Shown one piece after another: positions 51,563-59,535 of a stretch of DNA of 64,000 bases. Below the pieces are notes generated by a model. It searched no databases. It had not been told where the DNA came from and worked only from the letters and a program-made list of their open reading frames with translations. Numbering within the stretch: the stretch's first letter is position 1; each line of letters opens with the position of its first letter. This DNA is from Planctomycetaceae bacterium (GTDB lineage Bacteria; Planctomycetota; Planctomycetia; Pirellulales; Thermoguttaceae). Location of the stretch: positions 1 through 64,000 of the forward strand of contig JAJFVC010000094.1 of assembly GCA_021372005.1 (NCBI GenBank). The letters are read 5' to 3'. The position numbers were made by a program, and so were the translations under genes.

Positions 51563-52406
51563 CTTTCAACATGTTGCTGTTTTGGAACTTCGGATCAATC
51601 CGGCACACGGATTTTTCGGGCGCGGTCTTAACGACTTCGATGCGTCCGACGTACGTGCTCTGGCCGCCGGAGGACCGATACACCTCAAGCCGATGGCCCT
51701 TCAACAGACCGTCGTCGGAGCCGATCGAAATCTCGACCAGTCCGCCGCCGGGCGTCGCCGTGATCAGACCGTCCACTTTTGGCGGAACGTCGGAATAGTC
51801 GCGGTTCGGATCGAGCCCGTACTTGCGCAACAACTGCAACGCCTTGGCCAGATCCTTGCCTAGCTCTTCGGTTCGCTTGCGCAACAATTCTTTGTCGTTG
51901 AACGCCTGATTCAGCTCATCGGTCTTTTTGACGACTTCCTTGAAATGGGCGTCACGGTCTTGTTGGGCCTCGGCCACTTTGGTCCGCTGCTGCTCGACTT
52001 CCTTGCGATAGCCGGTCGCATTGGCCTGGGTGGCGTTCATGGCGGCGACCGCCTCACGCTGGCTCTTTTCCAAATCGTTGTGCGCTTTCTGGAGCGAATC
52101 CAACTCGGCTTTGGCGGCCACCAGCGTGCTTTCCAACGAGGCGACGGCCTGCTCTTTCGCTTTCTTTTCGGCGTCCATCTGGACCTTCAGCTTTTCCGCC
52201 TGATCGGTCAGCTCTTTGTTTTTTTCTTGTTCGTTCTTGAGTTGTCGCGCCAACCCCAGCGGCTTGTCGGGCGACGGTTGGTCGTTGAGCACTTCGGTAC
52301 GCCAATTGCGATGCGTCGCGTAAACCGCCATGGCAAACGACATGAACAAGACGCTAGTGATCAAAATCAGAACGGTGAAAATCTTGCCGACAAGGTTCAT
52401 GCTCAA
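51534..52406 (-). CDS. membrane-anchored coiled-coil protein upstream of mreB
   Basis: The protein has 290 residues. One N-terminal membrane helix (NLVGKIFTVLILITSVLFMSFAMAVYA, residues 4-30) is followed by a long coiled coil at about 55-195, rich in Lys, Glu, Gln and Ala. The C-terminal 80 residues look like a beta domain with the wording VDGLITATPGGGLVEISIGSDDGLLKGHRLEVYR, then YVGRIEVVKTAPEKSVCRI and MLKGDRVASKID. This arrangement (anchor, coiled coil, beta domain with a DGLLKGxxLEVYR turn) resembles MreC in outline, but clear MreC motifs are not seen. It is the first gene of the operon and has a good promoter at 52465-52494. An MreC-like partner is inferred from layout only. Confidence 0.78.
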   Translation of the reverse strand: MSMNLVGKIFTVLILITSVLFMSFAMAVYATHRNWRTEVLNDQPSPDKPLGLARQLKNEQEKNKELTDQAEKLKVQMDAEKKAKEQAVASLESTLVAAKAELDSLQKAHNDLEKSQREAVAAMNATQANATGYRKEVEQQRTKVAEAQQDRDAHFKEVVKKTDELNQAFNDKELLRKRTEELGKDLAKALQLLRKYGLDPNRDYSDVPPKVDGLITATPGGGLVEISIGSDDGLLKGHRLEVYRSSGGQSTYVGRIEVVKTAPEKSVCRIDPKFQNSNMLKGDRVASKID

Positions 52407-52789
52407 CCTGCTTGGGGTAATGGGCCGACCACGACGTGCGGAAACACCGCCACGCCTTCCCTGTAGTATAACTTCGCCTAATTTCTCATGTCAACCAGAA
52501 GACGCGCAAACCTGGACGACTGGGAGGTTTACGGTCGTGGTGTTGCTGGATGAATTGTACAAGACTACTTCTTTCAGGTGGTTGTTGTTCTGGGTGAAAA
52601 GTCGGCCGGATCCATCCATCGTCCGTTGGGGCAGGAGTCGTCGACCTGTATGACGAGGAAGGAACTCGGAGCGGTTGGAAAATGCCGCGTTCGCTGGCCA
52701 AAGAGAACCACGATTGTTAAGATGACATCGGGTTTGGTTTGTAGACGGGCTGGCCGCAAAAACAACGGAGGAAAACTCACACCACTATA
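52407..52789. other. 383-bp divergent region (mreB operon / nadB)
   Basis: The left part carries the leftward mreB-operon promoter. On the right, GGAGG (52767-52771) lies 18 bases before the nadB ATG, too far for a usual ribosome site, and a TATAAT overlaps that ATG without a matching -35. I see no gene in between. Confidence 0.45.
52465..52494 (-). promoter_or_regulatory. sigma-70-type promoter of the mreB operon
   Basis: On the minus strand TTGACA (52489-52494, perfect) and TATACT (52465-52470, five of six) are separated by 18 bases. The predicted start near 52458 leaves about 50 bases of leader before the coiled-coil gene. Confidence 0.72.
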
Positions 52790-54400
52790 ATGGCTGCCAC
52801 TCCGCGCTATCTCGTTGCGTTCCATCCGAAGCGCATGTCGCATTTTTTCACGGACGTGTTGGTTCTTGGGGGTGGTTTGGCCGGACTTCGGGCGGCGTTG
52901 GCCGTGGACCCGAAATTGTCCGTCGTGGTGATCGCCAAGCAGGACATCCGGGAGTCGAACAGCAATTACGCCCAAGGCGGCGTGGCCGCCGTGATCGACG
53001 CGGACGATCGGATCGAGGACCACGTGGCCGACACATTGCAGGTCGGCGGTTCGCTGTGCGATCCCGAGGTGGTGCGTCAGGTGGTGGGCGAGGCCCCGCA
53101 ACGGATTCAAGAGCTTTTGACTTGGGGCACGCGTTTCGACCGAGCGGGCGATCGGCTGGCGTTGGGACGCGAGGGCGGGCACGGTCATTCGCGGATCGTT
53201 CACGCGTTGGGCGACGCCACCGGCCGCGAGATCATGCGCGTGGTGATCCAACGGGCTCGGCGGGCCCCGAACGTCCAGCTTTGGGAGAACACGTTCACCT
53301 TGGATCTGTTGACGCTCGAAGGCGTTTGTCGTGGGGCGATCGTTTGGAACGACCGCCACGGCAAGACGATGATTTGGGCCAAGCAGACGATTTTGGCCAC
53401 CGGCGGCGCCGGCCAACTCTATCGCGAAACGACCAACCCGGAAGTGGCTACCGGCGACGGCATGGCGATGGCCTATCGGGCCGGGGCGGAGCTGCGCGAC
53501 ATGGAGTTCATGCAGTTTCATCCTACAGTGTTGTACATCGCCGGCGGCAGTCGAAGTCTGATCAGCGAGGCGACCCGGGGCGAAGGCGCCTGGCTGGTCG
53601 ATCGGTACGGACGTCGGTTCATGGCCGATTACGATTCGCGCGGCGAGTTGGCGCCCAGGGACGTGGTTGCGCTGGCCATCGTCAGCCAGATGGAAAAAAC
53701 TAAGTATCCGAACGTCTACCTCGACATGACGCATCTCGACCCGGAGCGGGTGCGAAACCGTTTTCCCGGGATCGCCGCCGTGTGCGCCGAGTTCGATTTG
53801 GACATCACGCGGGACCGCATTCCCGTCCGGCCGGGCGCGCATTACATGATGGGCGGCGTGGTGGTCGATCGAGAGGGACGCACGACGGTGCCGAACCTTT
53901 GGGCGGCCGGCGAAGTGGCCACGACCGGTTTGCACGGGGCCAATCGTTTGGCGTCGAACAGCCTGCTGGAGGCGTTGGTCTACGGCGTTCACGCTGGCGA
54001 GGGCGCTTCGCAGGCGGCGGCTCGATTGCAAGACAATTTCTCGGTTGCACCGATCGAAAATCCGCCGGTGGTCGGGCCTGCGGAACCGCTCAATTTGGCC
54101 GACATCCGCAATTCGTTGCAGAGCCTGATGTGGCGCGATATGGGCGCCCGGCGTGATGCGGAAGGGTTGACCGAGGCGTTGGAAAACATCAAGCATTGGG
54201 GGCGTTACGTGTTGCCGCGGCAGTTTGCCGATCCGACCGGCTGGGAATTGCAGAACATGTTGTACGACGCCCGACTGATGATCGAGGCCGCGCTGGCGCG
54301 TCAGGAAACGCGCGGCGCGCATTGCCGTGTCGATTTTCCGGAAACCGACGACCCGCGATGGCGACGCCACACGTCGTTTCGGATCGAAGGGGGCGCATAG
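52790..54400 (+). CDS. nadB: L-aspartate oxidase
   Basis: The protein has 536 residues, the normal size. After an N-terminal extension RYLVAFHPKRMSHFFTDVLVLGGGLAGLRAAL comes the FAD-binding loop. ESNSNYAQGGVAAVID is the NadB signature. The substrate and catalytic segments are REGGHGHSRIVHALGDATGREI, GGAGQLYRETTNPEVATGDGMAMAYRAGAELRDMEFMQFHPTVL, ISEATRGEGAWLVD, HYMMGGVVVD and GLHGANRLASNSLLEALVYG. It oxidises L-aspartate to iminoaspartate in the first step of NAD synthesis; nadA and nadC are not in the window. An internal ATG at 52835 would remove the extension, but a similar extension is, as I recall, common to planctomycete NadB. Followed 61 bases later by the pyrK-like gene. Confidence 0.95.
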   Translation: MAATPRYLVAFHPKRMSHFFTDVLVLGGGLAGLRAALAVDPKLSVVVIAKQDIRESNSNYAQGGVAAVIDADDRIEDHVADTLQVGGSLCDPEVVRQVVGEAPQRIQELLTWGTRFDRAGDRLALGREGGHGHSRIVHALGDATGREIMRVVIQRARRAPNVQLWENTFTLDLLTLEGVCRGAIVWNDRHGKTMIWAKQTILATGGAGQLYRETTNPEVATGDGMAMAYRAGAELRDMEFMQFHPTVLYIAGGSRSLISEATRGEGAWLVDRYGRRFMADYDSRGELAPRDVVALAIVSQMEKTKYPNVYLDMTHLDPERVRNRFPGIAAVCAEFDLDITRDRIPVRPGAHYMMGGVVVDREGRTTVPNLWAAGEVATTGLHGANRLASNSLLEALVYGVHAGEGASQAAARLQDNFSVAPIENPPVVGPAEPLNLADIRNSLQSLMWRDMGARRDAEGLTEALENIKHWGRYVLPRQFADPTGWELQNMLYDARLMIEAALARQETRGAHCRVDFPETDDPRWRRHTSFRIEGGA

Positions 54401-54461
54401 GATTTCAAGGCCGTTGCACGTCATTTTGTGTCTTTTTCCACTTTCCACTCCCTACTTTCTC

Positions 54462-55322
54462 ATGGCTACAGCGCATTATGCGGATCAGGCATGGCACGGT
54501 GCGGTGACCGTGGCCGAAAACGTCGCGGTCGCTCGGGACACGTATCGCGTGCGGTTTGCATGTCCCGAGATTGCGCGGCGCGTGACGCCGGGCCAATTCG
54601 TCATGTTGCGGCTGGCGCAGTGCAACGATCCGTTGTTGGGTCGTCCGCTGGCCGTGTACGACGTGACGCCCGACGAAGCCGGTCGGCCGTATTTCGTGGA
54701 CGTGGTCTATTTGGTCGTGGGCAAGATGACGCGGTTGTTGACCGAGTTTTTCGCCGGCTCACGTTTGGAGGTATGGGGGCCCTTAGGCAATGGATTTCCG
54801 CCGACGCCGGCCGAACATCTGGTCATGGTGGCTGGCGGGATCGGTCAGACGCCGTTTTTGAGTTTGGCTCGGGAATATCTCGGACAGCGCACCTACGGAG
54901 ACCCACCGCGGCAGGTGCCGCGAGCCCATCGTGTGACGCTCTGTTACGGTGCGAAAAACGCCGAATATCTGGCCGGCGTCGAGGATTTTCGCAAGGCGGG
55001 CGTGACGATCCAGCTCAGCACGGACGACGGTTCGCTCGGGCATCATGGGCTGGTGACCGAGTTGATCGAGCCGGTGGTCGAACGTTCGGCGTGGCCGTGT
55101 CGGATCGTTTGTTGCGGGCCCGAGCCGATGCTTCAAGCCACGGCCGCCGTGGCCGAGCGTTTAGGGTTGCCGTGCCTGGTGTCGCTCGAAAGTCCCATGG
55201 CCTGCGGCTTGGGCGTTTGTTTCAGTTGCGTCAAGAAAATCCGCGACCGCGAGGGCAACTGGGACTATCGTCGCACGTGCGTCGAGGGCCCGGTGTTTCG
55301 GGCGGAAGACGTGGAATTCTGA
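54462..55322 (+). CDS. pyrK: dihydroorotate dehydrogenase electron-transfer subunit (PyrK-like)
   Basis: The protein has 286 residues from the ATG at 54462. The FAD-binding barrel has ITPGQFVMLRL-like text (RVTPGQFVMLRLA) and LLGRPLAVYDV, which match the flavin loop. The NAD domain begins LVMVAGGIGQTPFLSLARE. The C-terminal [2Fe-2S] site is CGLGVCFSCVKK followed by a last Cys in RRTCVEGPVF, in the C-x4-C-x2-C-x(n)-C spacing of PyrK. PyrK pairs with PyrD type 1B and passes electrons from dihydroorotate to NAD. No pyrD is adjacent here, so it could serve another flavoprotein; the PyrK spacing makes pyrimidine synthesis most likely. It is probably co-transcribed with nadB. Confidence 0.88.
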   Translation: MATAHYADQAWHGAVTVAENVAVARDTYRVRFACPEIARRVTPGQFVMLRLAQCNDPLLGRPLAVYDVTPDEAGRPYFVDVVYLVVGKMTRLLTEFFAGSRLEVWGPLGNGFPPTPAEHLVMVAGGIGQTPFLSLAREYLGQRTYGDPPRQVPRAHRVTLCYGAKNAEYLAGVEDFRKAGVTIQLSTDDGSLGHHGLVTELIEPVVERSAWPCRIVCCGPEPMLQATAAVAERLGLPCLVSLESPMACGLGVCFSCVKKIRDREGNWDYRRTCVEGPVFRAEDVEF

Positions 55323-55416
55323 TCGCGCTCAAGCAGACAAAGGCTCTTTGGATGATCTTGCGAAGCCGACGGTCGCGCATGGGGGCGGCGCCAAGTCGCA
55401 TCCGCCGGACGGGGCT

Positions 55417-55686
55417 TTACTTGCCCTTGAGCTTCTTGACGTGAGCGGCCAACCGCGACTTCGTCCGCGAGGCGGCGTTGCGATGGATGGTCTTCTTGGC
55501 GGCCGACTGATCGAGCAGCTTGGCGGCGGCGCGAAGCTCCGTCTCGGCGGTTTCCACGTTGCCGGAAGCGACCGCGACGAGAACTTTCTTGCACTCGCTG
55601 TGGATGGCGCTTTTCGCAGCGCGATTTCGCGTGCGGCGGACGGTGCTCTGCTTCAGTCGTTTCTTGGCGCTCTTAATGTTCGGCAT
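55417..55686 (-). CDS. rpsT: 30S ribosomal protein S20
   Basis: The 89-residue basic protein matches S20 along its whole length: MPNIKSAKKRLKQSTVRRTRNRAAKSAIHSE, then a helical part with AAAKLLDQSAAKKTIHRNAASRTKSRLAAHVKKLKGK. The usual length is 85-90. S20 binds 16S rRNA helices and assists early assembly of the small subunit. It is transcribed leftward between pyrK (convergent) and the TPR protein gene upstream on the same strand, 61 bases away. A separate promoter is likely, but the one I can outline (TTGTCT-N17-TAACTA) is weak, so I do not list it. Confidence 0.97.
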   Translation of the reverse strand: MPNIKSAKKRLKQSTVRRTRNRAAKSAIHSECKKVLVAVASGNVETAETELRAAAKLLDQSAAKKTIHRNAASRTKSRLAAHVKKLKGK

Positions 55687-55747
55687 GTGTGGATAGCTCG
55701 GACTCGGTAGTTAGGTTTTAATCAGGGGCAAGACAATTACGATCGGG

Positions 55748-57178
55748 TCAGTCGGCGTCAGAATGATCCACTTGTGGAGCAGACTCCTTCGGGCCACCGG
55801 ACTCTGGATTCTCTCGCATGTGGGCGATTTTGTCCAGTAGCGCGGCGACGTCTTTGTAGGTAAAATCCAATCCGGCCAAGGTGGTCAGGTATTTTTCCGC
55901 CACCTCGACGTTTTTTAAGTGCAAAGCCAACCGGCCCGCCACGTAAAGGGCCTTCTTCTTATTGTCGGCGTCGCGGTCGGGAATCTCCTGGATCGCCAAG
56001 TCGTAATGGCTCAAAGCGAGCCGATACTGCTTGATTTGCTGGAAACATTGGCCCAGGGCCAGCATGCAGACCCCTTTGCGGCGGGGGTCATTCTTGGCAC
56101 TTTGCAACTCTCGGATCGCCTCATTGTACTGTTTGGTCAACATGTAGCGATAGCCCAACTCGTAGCGAAACGCCAAGTTGTTGGGATAGCGTTCGACGCG
56201 ATTTTTACAGACCTCCAGCTCTTTCTGAAAATACTGGTCCTGGAGTTTTTTCTTTTCGGCGGGGTCTTTGGTCAGCGACACCTGATGACGCAGACGCCGC
56301 AATTGGGAGTCCTCCCATTTTTCTCGGATGTCCACGTCGCCATTCGAGATTTCGTAGGCCTTGGCCAGCAGATTCTCGCTGTCCTGATACCGCTCTTCGT
56401 TGAGGTAATATTGGCTCAGTTCGAGATAGTTGGCCAGTGTGTTAGGCTCGGCCAGGATTTTTTTGAGCAGTTTTTGTTCGTGGGTTTGTTCTTCCAGCTG
56501 TTGATCTCTTTGGCGGAGTTTCTTGGCCACTTCGTCGTCGTCGCCAAAGTCGCCGCGCGACCGGGCCCTTCGTTCGGTCAAGACGGAGATGTTGCGAAGC
56601 GCCTCCTCGTCGGTCGGACGGGCTTCTTCCACGCGGTGCCAGCAGGCGATGGCCTGATCGAATTGTCCTCGCTCGCCCAACGCGACTCCGCAGAGGCGAT
56701 TGATGTCCGGGTCTTTGGGATTGGCGGTCAACGCGGCCCGCAAATAATACAGCTCATTTTCCCAATCGCCGCACTTGGCCGATGCCGTGGCCATGGCGGT
56801 CAGCGTGGGGACGTCCCACGGATTGACCGTCAACACTTTCAGGCCTTGTTCGAGCACGTCGTCCCATTGTTCCTGGGCAAGGGCCTTTTTCAAGGCGCTC
56901 CGCGAGGTGCGTTCCTTGAAGGCGGCCAGCGGCGCACCCTTCTTGTTGTTGCCGAATTTGCGGTAGAGATTTTCAACGTACGCCTTGACGTAATTCGTGT
57001 TGGCCGGATCGCCCAAAACGCACTGGTTCAACAGTTCGGTGGTGTATTCGTAATCGGTTGACGCAGCCAGTTTCTTGGTGGCGTGCTCGAACACCTTCTC
57101 CAACCGATGTTGTTTGGCGGGAGCAAGCGGTTCACGAACCAGTCTTTTGCCTTCCGGCGTTCGTTCTTCAGGGGCCAT
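55748..57178 (-). CDS. TPR-repeat protein of unknown function
   Basis: The protein has 476 residues and no signal peptide or membrane helix. The N-terminal part (LEKVFEHATKKLAASTDYEYTTELLNQCVLGDPANTNYVKAYVENLYRKFG) and the middle (VLEQGLKVLTVNPWDVPTLTAMATASAKCGDWENELYYLRAALTANPKDPDINRLCGVALGERGQFDQAIACWHRVEEARP) are stacked tetratricopeptide units. An inserted helical, very charged segment lies at about 205-245. Further TPRs follow (AFRYELGYRYMLTKQYNEAIREL and LALGQCFQQIKQYRLALSHYDLAIQEIP). TPR proteins act as scaffolds for protein complexes. Nothing in the neighbourhood (rpsT, a small membrane protein) points to a partner. I recognise the fold but not the family. Confidence 0.8.
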   Translation of the reverse strand: MAPEERTPEGKRLVREPLAPAKQHRLEKVFEHATKKLAASTDYEYTTELLNQCVLGDPANTNYVKAYVENLYRKFGNNKKGAPLAAFKERTSRSALKKALAQEQWDDVLEQGLKVLTVNPWDVPTLTAMATASAKCGDWENELYYLRAALTANPKDPDINRLCGVALGERGQFDQAIACWHRVEEARPTDEEALRNISVLTERRARSRGDFGDDDEVAKKLRQRDQQLEEQTHEQKLLKKILAEPNTLANYLELSQYYLNEERYQDSENLLAKAYEISNGDVDIREKWEDSQLRRLRHQVSLTKDPAEKKKLQDQYFQKELEVCKNRVERYPNNLAFRYELGYRYMLTKQYNEAIRELQSAKNDPRRKGVCMLALGQCFQQIKQYRLALSHYDLAIQEIPDRDADNKKKALYVAGRLALHLKNVEVAEKYLTTLAGLDFTYKDVAALLDKIAHMRENPESGGPKESAPQVDHSDAD

Positions 57179-57291
57179 AACGTCTTGTCGCGCTTTTTTT
57201 GCTGCGAGCCGTTCCCATCAAATCCTACAACGTCTCGAACGGTTCCCCGGTTAGGAAACGTTGGGCGGAATTATTTTCGGGAGCGGCCTCC

Positions 57292-57474
57292 TTACTTCTG
57301 TTCTCGGATCGTCATCCAACTGGCGTAGCCCAGGGCCGCGCCGCAGATCAACATCCCAATGTCCATGGCGGGGCTGTCGCGGTGAAACGGAAACTTGAGG
57401 CCCAGGTCCAGCCCGAACACCAACAACAGCAAGACGGCGACGACCGCGCCGACCAAACATAACGCCTTTGGCAT
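57292..57474 (-). CDS. small two-helix membrane protein
   Basis: The 60-residue protein starts at the ATG at 57474, about 6 bases after GGAGAG. It is MPKALCLVGAVVAVLLLLVFGLDLGLKF, a short loop with PFHRDSPAM, then DIGMLICGAALGYASWMTIREQ. This gives two membrane helices with both ends cytoplasmic or both outside. I recall similar 55-60 residue proteins in planctomycetes, but none with a known function. A longer frame reaching 57705 exists; its extra part lacks membrane or family features, and the ribosome site supports the short form. It lies leftward between the class V aminotransferase (divergent) and the TPR gene downstream. Confidence 0.7.
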   Translation of the reverse strand: MPKALCLVGAVVAVLLLLVFGLDLGLKFPFHRDSPAMDIGMLICGAALGYASWMTIREQK

Positions 57475-57770
57475 CGCAACGCTCTCCGTTCCAGGCACGC
57501 AAAACTCACAAAAACAGAAACCGCTCCCGTCTTCGGAAAACCCAGACGAGGGTGGACGATCTCCGTGGAATACGATTTCGGACAACGTGGAAACCCCAGG
57601 CAAGCCCGCCCTCTGCCCCAAAACCCTTGAAATCCAGGCGGTTTCCCGGTCGTGGGACGTACCGCCGGCGGTTTTGGGACGGGCCCGTAGTGGTTTCGTT
57701 CCCATTTAGTATAATTAAGTCCTTGGATGTTCACCACTATCCCCCCGTCGATTCGGAGCAAACGGCCCTT

Positions 57771-58910
57771 ATGGGACTATCGATCCAGGATTGGGATTGG
57801 CTGCGGGCCCAAATGCCGGTTGCCCGACAATGGGCCTATTTGGACCATGCCGCCGTGGCTCCGTTGAGCGGACCCGCGCAAGAGGCCATATTGCAGTGGG
57901 TGGCGGATGCTACGTCCAACGGGTCGGTCAATTACCCCTCGTGGACGGTCCGCGTCGAGCACGCGCGCACCTTGGCCGCCCGGTTGCTCGGCGCGCTGCC
58001 CGAGGAAATCGCCCTGGTCAACAACACCACGGCCGGTGTCAATCTGGTGGCCGAGGGGTTTCCATGGCAGCCCGGCGACAACGTCGTAATTCGGGCCGAC
58101 GAGTTTCCGACGAACCAGTACGCCTGGCTGCATTTAGCCGATCGCGGGGTCGAGACGCGCCGGATCCCGTCGGATGCGTCCGGGCGGGTCGAGCTGGACC
58201 AGATTGCGGCGGCGTGCGACCGCCGAACGCGGTTGATTAGCGTTAGTTGGGTGGCGTTTGCCAGCGGTTGGCGGAACGACCTCGACCGATTGGCCGAACT
58301 GGCCCATGCACGCGGGGCGCTGCTGATGGTCGACGCGATACAGGCCCTCGGGGTGTTTCCGTTGGACGTCGCGCGGACGCCGGTTGATTTTTTGGCGGCC
58401 GACGGCCACAAATGGTTGTTGGGGCCCGAGGGGGCCGGGGTGTTTTTTACACGCCGCGAGCATCTGAACTTGTTGCGGCCGGTTGGCGTCGGTTGGAACA
58501 GCGTGCGCGACGAGAGCGATTTCAGCCGCATCGCGTTGGTGTTCAAGGACACGGCGGCCCGCTACGAAGGCGGTTCGCAAAACGTCGCGGGCTTTTCGGC
58601 GCTGGCGGCCAGCATGGCGTTGCTGGACCAGTACGGAACCGAGGCGATGTCAAGCCAAATCGTGGAGATCACCGATTTGGCTTGCGAGCGTTTGCAGTCG
58701 ATCGGGGCGACGATTTTGAGCGATCGGTCGCCCGAGCGTCGCAGCGGCATCGTGAGCTTCGAGTTTCCGGGCCGCGATCCGCGGGAGCTGCAACGCCGGT
58801 GTCTCGAACAGAAGATTTTATTGAGTTGTCGAGCCGGGCGGCTTCGGATCAGTCCGCATGCGTACAACAACGAGGACGACATCGGGCGTCTGATGGACGT
58901 ATTGAAATAG
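57771..58910 (+). CDS. class V PLP-dependent aminotransferase-like enzyme
   Basis: The protein has 379 residues from the ATG at 57771. Fold-type I class V features are YLDHAAVAPLSGPAQEAI, LVNNTTAGVNLVAEGFPW, DEFPTNQYAW, VSWVAFASGWRNDLDRLAELAHARGALLMVDAIQALGVFPLDV, and the PLP lysine in FLAADGHKWLLGPEGAGVFF near residue 226. The C-terminal segment ILLSCRAGRLRISPHAYNNEDDI resembles the isopenicillin-N-epimerase-like group and lacks the RxGxHC loop that carries the SufS cysteine. It is therefore not a clear cysteine desulfurase despite some similarity. Possible reactions are transamination, desulfuration or lyase. A perfect TATAAT at 57710-57715, without a good -35, may start its transcript. Confidence 0.85.
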   Translation: MGLSIQDWDWLRAQMPVARQWAYLDHAAVAPLSGPAQEAILQWVADATSNGSVNYPSWTVRVEHARTLAARLLGALPEEIALVNNTTAGVNLVAEGFPWQPGDNVVIRADEFPTNQYAWLHLADRGVETRRIPSDASGRVELDQIAAACDRRTRLISVSWVAFASGWRNDLDRLAELAHARGALLMVDAIQALGVFPLDVARTPVDFLAADGHKWLLGPEGAGVFFTRREHLNLLRPVGVGWNSVRDESDFSRIALVFKDTAARYEGGSQNVAGFSALAASMALLDQYGTEAMSSQIVEITDLACERLQSIGATILSDRSPERRSGIVSFEFPGRDPRELQRRCLEQKILLSCRAGRLRISPHAYNNEDDIGRLMDVLK

Positions 58911-59008
58911 CAGGGGGCGCAGAACGCTTGCCGTAGGTTGCGAAGTCGCAGGCGTTGACGCCGAGAGTCAAAAACCGTTCCGCAAGAAAACGACGTTGGG
59001 CCTTTGCC

Positions 59009-59515
59009 ATGAGCCAAACACTTTCGCCGCGCATTGCCGTTTATCCGGGTTCGTTCGATCCGATTACATTGGGACACGTGAACGTCATGGAACGTGTCAG
59101 TCGGCTGTTCGATCGGCTGATTGTCGGCGTCGGCGTGAACATCGAGAAGCAGACGATGTTCACGGCGGACGAGCGACGGCAGTTGATCCACCAGTCGGTG
59201 CCGCACCTGAAAAACGTGGAGATTCGCACGTTCACCGGACTGACGGTCGGGTTCGTCAAGCAGTGCGGCGCGCAGATCATCATTCGTGGCGTGCGTCCCA
59301 TCACCGACATTGCCGCCGAATTGACCATGATGATGGCCAACCGCCGGCTGGCGCCCGACGTGGAGACGCTTTTTATGATCGCCGACGGAGAGCTGGCCCA
59401 CGTTTCCAGCTCGCTGATCAAACAAATCGCCTCGGTGGCCAGCGACGAGGAACTGGCGAAGTTTCTACCGCTGCATGTGGTCCAGGCGGTTCGCGCGCGG
59501 TTGGCGGTCAAATAG
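59009..59515 (+). CDS. coaD: phosphopantetheine adenylyltransferase
   Basis: The protein has 168 residues from the ATG at 59009 (MSQTLSPRIAVYPGSFDPITLGHVNVMERVSRLFD), the usual length of about 160. The nucleotidyltransferase T/HxGH motif appears as PITLGHVN. Other CoaD marks are VEIRTFTGLTVGFVKQCGAQIIIRGVRPITDIAAELTMMMANRRLAPDVETLFM and the SSSLIKQIASV motif near residue 130. It transfers AMP from ATP to 4'-phosphopantetheine in coenzyme A synthesis. It follows the class V enzyme by 98 bases on the same strand and is convergent with the omptin-like gene, whose stop is only 20 bases away. A start further upstream at 58955 has no support. Confidence 0.96.
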   Translation: MSQTLSPRIAVYPGSFDPITLGHVNVMERVSRLFDRLIVGVGVNIEKQTMFTADERRQLIHQSVPHLKNVEIRTFTGLTVGFVKQCGAQIIIRGVRPITDIAAELTMMMANRRLAPDVETLFMIADGELAHVSSSLIKQIASVASDEELAKFLPLHVVQAVRARLAVK

Positions 59516-59535
59516 CGTCGACGCCCCAGGCAGCG

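Noticed and set aside
52786-52791. Perfect TATAAT at the nadB start codon
   Set aside because: It overlaps the ATG and has no -35 at 16-19 bases upstream. Using it as a promoter would remove an N-terminal extension that I believe is shared with other planctomycete NadB proteins.
57771-58910. SufS-type cysteine desulfurase
   Set aside because: The PLP fold fits, but the loop with the catalytic Cys is absent and the C-terminus resembles the isopenicillin-N-epimerase-like group. No suf genes are near.
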